From Dryocosmus kuriphilus (lineage: Eukaryota > Arthropoda > Insecta > Hymenoptera > Cynipidae), in the NCBI GenBank assembly GCA_038277395.1, contig CM076189.1:86789421-86853420 (forward strand): a stretch of 64,000 nucleotides of DNA, read 5' to 3'. The position numbers were made by a program, and so were the translations under genes. Below, in pieces: positions 23,021 through 32,276 of the stretch (positions within the stretch are counted from its first letter, which is position 1; every line of letters starts with the position of its first letter). The notes beneath the pieces are model-generated. The model did no database searches. It was not told the origin of the DNA and saw only the letters and a program-made list of their open reading frames with translations.

Positions 23021-23323
23021 GTTTAGGCCAATCAAACTAAACACCTGAATAGTTTTCCAGCAAAATTCAAACAAGAAAAACAAGAAGACAGGAGGGATAA
23101 GTGTGTTGTCTTGATAAGGATATTGCGTGAACAATGAAACGTTGGCATGCTTTTCAATTGCCTTTTACTTGGCGTTTTAAGCAAAGTATAAACGAAAGAA
23201 GACGTGGGAAAGAAAAAGAAGGAAGGGGATTTGGCTGGTTGCCTTGCTCTTCCCTCCTCTTCTTCTTTCTTGTTTGAATTTTGCTAGACGCCTTTTCAAG
23301 TATATAGTTTGATTGGTCCAAAC
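23021..23323. mobile_element. ~300 bp foldback MITE with ~80 bp imperfect inverted repeats
   Basis: The left end 'gttt.g.ccaatcaaact' and the stretch 'gcaaaattcaaacaagaaa' recur inverted at the right end ('tttcttgtttgaattttgc', 'agtttgattggtccaaac'). The target duplication is not clear. The middle contains a TTGATAAGG-hairpin-GAAACGTTGG motif (23111-23145). Confidence 0.7.
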
Positions 23324-23789
23324 TTTTTCCGAGATCTATTCTTTATTTAACAACTTTTTACTCAGTTTTTGATTTTCTTTATTTTTAAAAATTTTTTAAG
23401 GTTCTTGAGTCTTTTAAGGTTTTTCAGGTTTTTGAAGTTTTTCAGTTTTCCAGCTTTTTGACGTTTTTGAGTTTTTTTAAACTATTCTGGTGGGTTTGAG
23501 GTTTTTCATCTTTCTAAGAGAATATATTTTGTTTAGAATAAATCTCAGCCATAATAGTTTTCTTTTTGAAGTAGATATTATTAATGGATCGTAGGGGATG
23601 AGTAAAATTTTAATGCTAATGCACTTTGATGCAGCAACGTTTGTTTGGCAAGGGATTTACCAACCCCTTCAGGCTAAAATTTTAATTTATAAAAAGAATT
23701 AAGCACAAACACATAGAAAAATTTAGGAAACAGTATGTAAGTAACAAAATCGTCACGTCCCTTTTAAGGGTTTGAGAGTCATTACATAA
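23324..23789. other. AT-rich intron sequence
   Basis: T-rich degenerate phrases 'ttttgagttttt.aggtttttc' (23380-23500), otherwise unremarkable. It probably includes the 3' untranslated end of the minus-strand LINE. Confidence 0.35.
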
Positions 23790-26700
23790 CCATATATTCT
23801 GCATGCCGCATATACATACAATTTCTTGTTTCTACCATAACGTTATATACAAAATTGTTCTTAATCCTAAACTTAACCTACACGCTTCCATTCGGGACCC
23901 TGGAACTCCGTTTCCTCTTACCATTGTCATTCTGTTGACTGTACATAAATCCACGACTATATTGACACTACTAACTTCTTTTCCTTCTAAAGGGATCCTT
24001 TTTGGTTTTTCTCTATGTGGTGTGTCCTGCTCTTTCCTTCAACTTTTCCAGCCTTTTCATACATGCCTCTCCCTGTCCACTCCCATTCCGAATCTCCTTC
24101 ACGCTCTCTTATACACTCTTTCCTTCTTCTTCATCTCCTGTACACCTCTCTCAAACATGAATCCATGGTGCCTGCTCATATCCGCATACTCTACAACGAG
24201 GCTCCTCCTCGCTCAGCCAGTACCTACACGCCCTTACACCCACTCCTCTCTTAAATATTTCAGACATTCTGTCTCTCCTTCCCACTTGGCCATACTCTAC
24301 CAGCTTTTGTACGTTGACTCCAAGATTTTTCTCCATCTTTCCTCTCCTCGTCTCGCCAGAATATCGCCCTCCACTACTTGCCCGTCTCTACTCCACACAT
24401 TCACACTCATTTCTCTCCTTCTTGGTACCTTTCTTCTTCCCATTCCGAACATCAAATGTTTCACCTCCTCTCCTTGTCTTCTATCTGCCTTGCACAGTCT
24501 TGTGCAATAGTATTTCCTTCTGTCCACCTTAGTTTTTCTTCAAAATTCCAAGCCAGTCTTAGCTGACTTACAACCTCTTTTTCTCGAGCTACCTCTTCCC
24601 TCAGCATATCACTTGGGTAGCACCATCCCACCCCTGTGATCCATCTTAGAAATCTTGCATGCATGCTTCCCATTCTCTCATATTCCTTCCATCCCCGTAC
24701 TTCCGTTACATAACTTATCACTGACCACACTAATACATCGAGCATCCAAACTCTCATTTTCTAATCATCCTTGAACACTCTCTTCCTGTGCCCCAGACTT
24801 GGGCCGTAACCTTACTCACACATTCAAATCTCTTTCTCACCTGCAACTCGTTTCTTCTTTCGGCATCCAACCAGACTCCTATCTAACATAGTTATTCTGT
24901 CATCTCCACTACTACGCCATTCATCTTCCATTCGCATTCTATTATACTCTTTTCCTTCCTGAAACACATTGTCTAAGTTTTATTGACATTCACTGCTAGA
25001 TATTACTCTAGCATCACCTCTTCAAACACTCTCATCATTAAACTCATCCCTCTTTCATCATGCGCTATTAACACTGTATCATCCGCGTATGCTAGCGAAT
25101 ACAGCTTCCCATTTCCCAGCTTTGTACCCCCTTTACATTTTATAAACAAATTCTCCTCGAAGTGTGCCAGTAGTATAGGACACAGTAGTGGACTCAGGGG
25201 AAATCCCTGCGTCAGACGTTTTCCCCCCAAGACTCCTCTCCTTTCTGTTTCCCTATTCACACCCTCATCCTGCTTTCTACGAATATCTCCTTTATCCTCT
25301 CTGCCAGACTTTCCTCTATTGTTCTCTCCTTCCAGGCCTTCCAGAGCAACCTTCTTTTGACCGATTCAAAAGCCGCCTTCAAGTCACAAAAAGTGCGGCT
25401 AGCTTTGCTTCCCTCTGATCCAAGTTCCTAGTAACTAAATAATTGAGAAATTAAATATTATCTATTGTCCCGATCCCTCTCCTGAAACCTGCCTGCTTGT
25501 ACGATATGCTCCCACTCTCTTCCAAATGTCTTTCCAGTCATTTACTGAGCACTTCTGCGTAAAATTTGTAGACCACTCTCATGAGTGTGATACATCTATA
25601 GTCTTGCACCTTTTTTCCCTCTTCTTTCATAATAAGTGGTACCACCAACACATCCCTACATTCCCCCGGCCATCCTTCTCCTTTTCATACCTTACTAAGA
25701 ATTCTTCACATTTCTACTCTCGCCCTTTCCCCCCACCATATTTCCGTGCTTCGTTTTCGATGCCATCCTCCCCAGTTGCGTTGTTTCTTTTCAACCTAGA
25801 GATTGTTTTATTTATCTCCTCTCTATAAAACGCGTTTTCTCTTTCCTAGTCCTCTGCAGCTTTCTTTCTAAGTTCACCCCGCACCCTACATCGCACACGT
25901 CCTAGAAATCCCCTAAGTATTCCGTCTATTCTTTTATCCTTATTTCTTCGTTTGTACCCTTACTTCCTCCTCTTTCCTGTTTATTACTTCCCATTCCCTA
26001 CCTTCCTTTAACGCTTTCCCAACCTCTTTCACATACCTTTATTTCTCCTCTTCCTTCTTTTCGCTCAACGTTTTCTCTTGCTCTCCTTTGCTCCTGTTGC
26101 AGACTCCTTTCTCCATCTCTCCTCTGCTCCATATTCTTATGTATTCCTTAAAATTTACATTACTCTCTCTGCACTCCTCATCCCAGCATCCTCTCTTACA
26201 TTTCCCCCCTTCGTTTATTGGTCTTGCATCATCCCTTATCTGATCTATCATCTTTTTAAGTTTACCTGTGCTTTCAGTTTCTCATAAATATCTCGATTCC
26301 TTCATCCAATAACTCACCCACACTTTCATCAGTCCATGCATTGAGATTGCCTCCTAGTAACGCCAAGTTCCGCTCCGCCTGCTATTTCCATCTTCTTATC
26401 CCATTAAATCCTTGTTCTTCTCCCCTTCTCCTATATACACATAAAATGTTCACTCGTACTTTCCCCAATTTTATTTTTCTCACCATTGTTCCCTCCTTTC
26501 CTCCGTAATGTCACGTTCACCCTCCTCTACTACCAATTCCTTTCTCACACCTGACGGCATGCCCACATTGCTCTTCTTTTTACATTTTTCTTTCTAGCTT
26601 CTTCCATCTCCCACAGATAGGCTTTCGGTAACGACCTTTTATGGCCCGCCTAATACTGCCTATTCGTCCATGTTTCACCTAATCATTACTAATTCCCATT

Positions 26701-26810
26701 TTTGCGCTTCATCCCAGAATCCTGTATCCATTTCCTTTCATCCTGACACATTCCAAAATGTTACCCTCGCTGCTCTCTCTTTGTGCTTTCCTAATTTATT
26801 CCTTCCACTA
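23790..26810 (-). pseudogene. LINE ORF2: AP endonuclease, RT, Cys-His finger, broken
   Basis: Reading the minus strand: endonuclease start near 26800 (ARVTFWNVSG, then DTGFWDEAQKWELVMI), later LPKAYLWEMEEARKK near 26620 and LALLGGNLNAW near 26360. The linker has CKRGCWDEECRESN (26180). RT begins near 25500 (QAGFRRGIGTIDNI), with motif B (TQGFPLSPLL) and the YADD catalytic box (LAYADDTVLIAHDERGM) near 25090. The thumb region is at 24757-24461 (WKEYERMGSMHARFL). The C-terminal CRVCGYEQAPWIHV is at 24190-24150. The catalytic YADD is intact, but many stops and frameshifts divide the frame. It would nick target DNA and copy the element RNA. This copy is dead. Confidence 0.85.
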
Positions 26811-26960
26811 TATTCCTTTGTCAGTGTGTAAACCCCCCCGCCGGACCTGGGTCAGCACTATTTTCATCTCATTTCCTTCCTGTCAAATTTTTAATCTTGA
26901 AACAACGTTTCGTCTCGCACCTGATGCGGTCGACAAACAAGCCAACGAAACGTCGTCTTA
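23790..26960 (-). mobile_element. Decayed non-LTR retrotransposon (endonuclease-RT type)
   Basis: Minus-strand LINE of ~3.2 kb, C-rich on the plus strand. It runs from a 5' untranslated stretch (26960-26810) through endonuclease, RT and a C-terminal Cys-His motif. The overall protein layout resembles an I-superfamily LINE common in ant and wasp genomes. No target duplication or poly-A could be defined. Confidence 0.8.
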
Positions 26961-27950
26961 GCATTAAAGCTTGGCTTTTTATTTTACTCTCATATGATAG
27001 AGGACAAACCTACTCCTTTACGTTTCAAGTTTTGTTGGTGTGTATAGACAACATGCAATAAAAATATTATAAGTAAGGAGGAAGATATATATGCAACTAA
27101 TCAAAGATATTTTCCTATTCACCGTGAATTTGAATCCTTAACACATTGATATGTACTTATTTATACTTTCATGGACGATAACAATAATATTTGTCTGAGA
27201 TTGTCCATATGTGCGTATACGACGAAAAGCTTGATATCATCGCCCGTTCAGCATCGCTTGTACCTCGCTGTGGACATGTCATCTAAAATTTTGAAGCTGT
27301 AATTTTATTCTCTGACTCTTACCAATGTCTTTATTTAATCAAAATTTATATTACTATTTGTTCTTTACCAACACTTGTGTCTTCAATTTATATCTTATAT
27401 CTTCAATCTTATATTTTGTTATTTATATAATGTCTCTTTAATATTCCCTACGATCTATTAATAATAACTAATTCAAATTCAAGAAGGAGGTATAATTATA
27501 AAAAAAATTGTATCTAACTATTATAATATTTTTGTGTAGCAGAAAAGAATTATTCAAATTCAAGGAATCATAATTTCCCTTAGAGCAGGACCTACTGGCC
27601 TGCTGACAAGTTAGGAATAGGATCACCGAGACGAGTCACTCATTTTAATTAGCTAAAAAAGTGCTTGTTATTCTCAATTAATTCAACTGGCTAGAACACA
27701 ACAATTGTTTAAGTGAATATATAAATTATTTGTCTGTAGTTTCTTCATCTTTCGTTTCAATTATTTCAATTCCTTAACATTAATAATTTCTATACTGATT
27801 TTTGTATAACAATTTTTCTAAATCATGGAAAAATCATAAGAAATGCATTAAATAGTAAAATCATTATAATAAAAAAATAGTGTTTACGCAGAATTCTCTA
27901 CTTCCTATTTTAGATTGTATTTAGTTAATTTTTTAATTACGTGAGATTAC
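26961..27950. other. Intron/intergenic AT-rich sequence
   Basis: No gene or repeat family recognised by eye. It includes 'aggaggaagatatatatgcaac' and similar low-complexity text. Confidence 0.35.
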
Positions 27951-28021
27951 AAATCCATCTGGGGTTATGAAATAGTCTAGTACGGCTCCTCTCAGTCCGT
28001 ACAGCTGTCGGGCAACTGTTT
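27951..28021 (-). CDS. Host gene exon a0 (candidate)
   Basis: Minus strand: acceptor atgcttcttacag, 71 base exon, donor ttt|gtaatc. Two frames are open. The phase-2-in, phase-1-out frame gives SCPTAVRTERSRTRLFHNPR, which resembles exon a in layout and matches its entry phase. The phase-1-in, phase-0-out frame gives TVARQLYGLRGAVLDYFITP, which looks protein-like but would not fit exon a. Low stop content in a 71 base exon is weak evidence. The identical acceptor style (cttacag) and spacing along the strand support membership of the same gene. Confidence 0.35.
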
Positions 28022-28504
28022 CTGTAAGAAGCATAGGGGTTTATTATTAAAGAGATTTTTAAACGAAACTAATTGAACTTCTGTGCCGGTTAATAAAACC
28101 TATACTCATTTGAAAAATAGGTGGTTTGTTGCCAATTCTTGTTATTTATTTTATGTCAAATTGTGACTTTTCACAACCTTTTTCACGAAACTAAATATCT
28201 GAGATTCAAAAATTCAAGACAAAGTTTGGGTGTTTTTGAGAAAAATTGGAAAATTCGCTATGAAAAAAAGTTATTATAATCACAAGCATGGTTTAGCCCA
28301 CATAAAAATCATTGTATGTCTCTTTTATGTCAAAACAGGTATATAAATATTAATATTTATATTTCAACTTGAATTTAAAGTCAATTCCAATTTTGATTTA
28401 TTTTTTCTTTTTTATTCTTCATTCTTTTTGCGAAAAGAGATATAAAAACTTCCTTTATCTGTCTTTTTTTATTTTTATAGATAAAGATATATGTAAATTT
28501 AGAA

Positions 28505-28580
<76 letters not shown>

Positions 28581-28799
28581 TCCTTTAATTAAGAAATGAA
28601 AAATAAAACGGAAAAATCATTGGAATGGACTGGAATTTCAGTTGGAATATAAATATAAATATAATATGTATGTGTATAAGTTTTTCAAAAAAATTACACT
28701 TTAAAACTAATAAATGGATGACGAATCAGGCCCAAGGATCGTAATATATGGCGTAATTGTTTCAAAGTGAAATCCGAATGGAATTTATGTATGTTCCCT
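28022..28799. other. AT-rich sequence with a long (TA)n microsatellite
   Basis: A (TA) tract of about 36 repeats lies at 28506-28577. No gene content is seen. Any start exon of the minus-strand gene was not found here. Confidence 0.45.
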
Positions 28800-29112
28800 C
28801 AGGAAATATGAGATATAAATATATTTATCATAAAAAAGGACGGAGGGAAAGCCATGTGGAGTGAAAGTATTATAACATATTGTGGCATACACATATAGGG
28901 ACTTAACACAACAAGTCTGAATTGAAAAATTTGTTTTTATAAAAAATGTTAAAAGATAATTGCCAAAGAATTATTTTATATAAAATAATAAAACTATTTT
29001 CGTTAGCACATAATTGCGCAGAAACAAGAAACACATGCAACGAAAGCAATATGTGTTTCAACTATTTCAAGGTGGAACACAAATTCGAATGAAATGTATG
29101 TAATTTTCTACA
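28800..29112 (+). repeat. Repeat family B unit, left of LINE
   Basis: Carries 'acataattgcgcag.aa', 'aacatattgtggcatac.ca' and 'ggacggagggaaag', which correspond to 35046-35310 on the other side of the LINE and to the array at 39481-42470. It ends in the 15 bp target duplication. Confidence 0.7.
29098..29112. repeat. LINE target-site duplication, left copy
   Basis: ATGTAATTTTCTACA, repeated exactly at 35031-35045 after the poly-A. It fixes both ends of the LINE insertion. Confidence 0.92.
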
Positions 29113-29526
29113 CTCTCTAGAGCTCACATGACCTTGTAGTTTGTTGGGGAGCTTAGGGGTCTATTGGGATGGGATAGCTGGTGCAGGCGACCCAGAAGAG
29201 GCGAATCGCGAGATGCGGTGACTCTGGGTCGGTGGGGATCTCTGATCCAATGGATCTCGACCAAGAAGTGGTCCTCAGAGAGGTAACGGCAAAACCCCCT
29301 GGCATATTGGGGTCGCGATTCCCCAGGCCCCAAGCTAGGATGTGATTCGGTGTTGAAGTCTGGTTGGTACTAGGGTTACCAAATGGCGAACATGACGGGA
29401 TGTAAAGGATGTTTCTTAAACGGAGACTTAGGGACACCAGGTCGAATCTCTTCGTATTTAGACCTTCTCCCTGTATGCGGGGTTCTGCAGAGAGTGACTT
29501 AATCCGCAGCTACTCGTGGGAAAAGA

Positions 29527-30377
29527 ATGTCTGTAAACCGAAATAAAACAAACGAAACAAATGAGGAGCTCCCTGGGTGTTCTTTATCAAAGTCATCGCG
29601 AATGGTGGACGGCCCTTCAGCAATGAAGAACACAACAGTTGTAGATAGCGGTATCTCAACTGTTGAAAGTAAAATGACCGAGCTGTCCTTTGAAAAAAAA
29701 GACGCTCTGGGGCACAAAGGCAGAAATATCGCCTTGAAAAGCAACTGGCAGAGTATAGCCAGGACTCCCCACAAGGGATTGTCAATAGACAAACTCCAGC
29801 GGGAGCAGTTCCTCCTGCTCAAAATATGGGCAGGAGGCAAAAGGACTCAAAAGACACTCCGCCGAAAAGGGAGTCGAAAAGACCAAAGGCCATGGGGACG
29901 CAGGGACTCTCCTTTGCGCAGATGACTGCTAACGCTCTGATGAGGGTCTTCATCGCATCGGGTATCCTGATGACTGCCTAAATTCATTGGAGTTGGGTAA
30001 GCTGAGGCATGAAATCTCGAAAGGGATCAATGCTTTACCTCGCGAGAGACGCGCTCCTAGATTCGAGGACATGTTCATCACGGCGGGGGCCATCGTTGTG
30101 CAGGCCGCTGACAGCTGGTCAAGGGAGTGTCTGGAAGAGAGGGATCCAACATTCAGGATCAAAGAGGGACTGAATTTAGAGGTCAAGGGATTCGAGTGCC
30201 TCCAGAGGTACCGGAGGGCGGCCATATAATAAGCCAGTGGGAAGGGGCTGGTTGATGGCGGTCAGTTTCCACGAAAGTGCCGTTAGGGCCCTCACGGCTG
30301 CGGACTTTCGTCCTTATCTAGGGACTGGTATAGTCCCCATCCGGGTGATCCGCCAGGGCACTGCAGGGAGACCATAA
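29527..30377 (+). pseudogene. LINE ORF1 (gag-like), frameshifted
   Basis: The first frame starts at ATG 29527 (MSVNRNKTNETNEELPG) and is lost by frameshift near 29830-29925. The middle (29987-30229) is open in another frame (LGKLRHEISKGINALPRE, later AGAIVVQAADSWSRECL). The end is in a third frame and reads ALTAADFRPYLGTGIVPIRV, stopping at TAA 30375-30377. ORF1 proteins of this group bind RNA. The C-terminal zinc knuckles seen in some relatives are not visible. At least two frameshifts make it inactive. ORF2 begins 31 bases downstream. Confidence 0.7.
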
Positions 30378-30962
30378 GCACCTGGAGATACACCGGCTTA
30401 GTCGATTAATGGCCAGGTCGGGGATCTCCATGCCCCAGATAAACTTGCACCATAGCAAAGGCGCCATGGCAGTCTAAGCCAGGAGCATGACAGTGGTGCA
30501 GACAGGCATAGCCCTAGTCCAAGAATCTTGGTCATACAAGGAAAGGATCTGTGGCTTTGGACGCTCTGGTTCCTTATATAAGGGGCCAAGCGAAGAAACA
30601 ACAAGGGCGTGCATAGTCGTTAAGTGTATGGATGCGATATTGGTGTCTAAATACTGCTCCAGTCACCTTGTCGTTATCAAGGTAAGGCTTAGGGGCATGC
30701 GTCGAGAAATTGTAGAGGTGTATGTGGCCTCAGCGTACTTTCCGGGAGATGCGGTGGGGGCACTCATACAGCACTGTCAGGAGAAGGAAATCCCTCCGTC
30801 GTTAGGGTTCGATGCGAAACGCTCACCATGCGGTGTTTGTGAGCACGAACATCAATAATAGACGAAAGAGATCTTATAGAATGTGTGTAATGTGTGTAAT
30901 AGGCCAAACAAAACTAAACTCCCGTCAGACTGGGACAGGTTTAAACTGGCCCAGACTGACTA

Positions 30963-32276
30963 CGAGGTGCGATCAAAAAGTAAGGCGACTCCTTATTTTT
31001 ATCAAAGATATTTATTTGTTCATCAATATTGATGTTGTACCATTCAAAGTAATCCCCCTCGTATATAATACATTTGTGCCAGCGCTTTTTCCATTCCTCA
31101 AAGCGTTTCTGATAAGCACTTTTAGTATAGCCTTCAGCTCTTCCTGCGATGCTGTCTTTCTCTCCTCAATCGTCGCAAAACGCCGTCCTTTCATGGGTCT
31201 TTTCAGTTTTGGGAACAGGAAAAAGTAGCAGTCAGCCAAATCTGATGAAGACGGTGGCAGATGCATGATTATGGTGTTGCTATTGGCGAAAAAATTACGA
31301 ACAAGCAATGACGTGTGAGCTGGCACATTATCGTGGTGCCATAACCATGACTGGTTTCCACAATTCCAGACGTTTTTTTCGTATTACTTCACGCAAACGG
31401 TGCATAACTTCAAGCAATACTCTTTATTAAATGTACGAACTTGTGGTAAGAACTCCTGATGCACTACGCCATGATAATCGAAGAAAACGGTAAGCAAAAC
31501 CTTGACATTTGTTCGAACTTGGCGTGTTTTTTTTGGTCTTAGTGATCCAGAATACTTCCACTCGGACGATTGAGCCTTAGTTACGGCGTCATATCCATAT
31601 ACCCATGTTCTATCATCTGTTACGATTCTTTTGAGCAAGGCTGGGTCGCCGTTGACGTCATTCAGCAGCTCCTGAGCGATGCTCACGCGACGGTTCTTTC
31701 GGTCAAAATTTAGCAATTTCGGAAAAAAATTCGCTGCACACGTCTCATGCCCAAAATGTCCACTAAAATAGCTTGGCACGAGCCAATCGAAATGCCGACA
31801 TCATCAGCAACTTCTCTAATGGTAAATCGACGATTCGCCAACACTATTTTCTTCACTTCTTCAACGTTTTCATCAGTTATTGACGTGCTGGGACGTCCAG
31901 AATGAGCTTTGTCATTAACATCCTCTCGACCTTCCCGAAAGAACTTGTACCACTTATAAAAATTTTTTTCACGCAGAATACACTCACCATATGCCACTGT
32001 CAATATTTAAAGTGTTTCGCAGCACTTACTTCCATTTTTTACACAAAATTGGATGCAAATTCTTTGCTCCATTTTTTCGACAGCAGAAAATCGCCGAGCA
32101 CGCGAAACACTTCTAACCTTTATGCTTCTCACAAACAAACAAAAAATGCTATATAGCTGAAACTGTGTACATATGTTTGGGATGAGCCTAACAACATAAG
32201 AAAAAAAGAACACCAAAATCGACCGTACGCATCCCACGAATTTCAAAAAGTCCCCTTGCTCTTTGATCACACCTCG
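30963..32276 (-). mobile_element. mariner element 2, nested in the LINE
   Basis: 1314 bp with TA at 30961-30962 and 32277-32278. The terminal inverted repeats read CGAGGTG.GATCAAA.AG on both sides. Removing the element and one TA rejoins the LINE coding region (QTDY then KE.IRRYKR). This shows it inserted after the LINE. Confidence 0.93.
31012..32072 (-). pseudogene. mariner transposase (second family), inactivated
   Basis: On the minus strand the start ATG is at 32072 (MEQRICIQFCVKNGSKCCET), followed by a TAA a few codons later. The helix-turn-helix part is at 32003-31740 (ILTVAYGE, REGREDVNDKAHSGRPSTS, TIREVADDVGISIGSCQAIL). The catalytic region follows in a shifted frame: first Asp in VTDDRTWVYGYD (codon at ~31614, with neighbouring residues altered), second in TVFFDYHGVVHQEF (~31479), third in WHHDNVPAHTS (~31331). 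The C-terminal part (FFLFPKLKRPMKGRRF) runs to 31012. All three Asp are present, but a stop and several frameshifts inactivate it. It differs clearly from mariner 1 in sequence and end repeats. Confidence 0.9.

Noticed and set aside
23803..24510. 235-codon plus-strand ORF
   Set aside because: It is the antisense of the minus-strand LINE C-terminal region. The minus strand shows RT and Cys-His motifs, while the plus frame is Ser/Leu-rich noise.
24983..25828. Plus-strand Ser/Pro/Phe-rich ORFs
   Set aside because: Antisense shadows of the LINE reverse transcriptase (YADD box on the minus strand).
29124..29840. Minus-strand ORFs of 69-113 codons
   Set aside because: They lie antisense to the LINE leader and ORF1, and have no recognisable motif.
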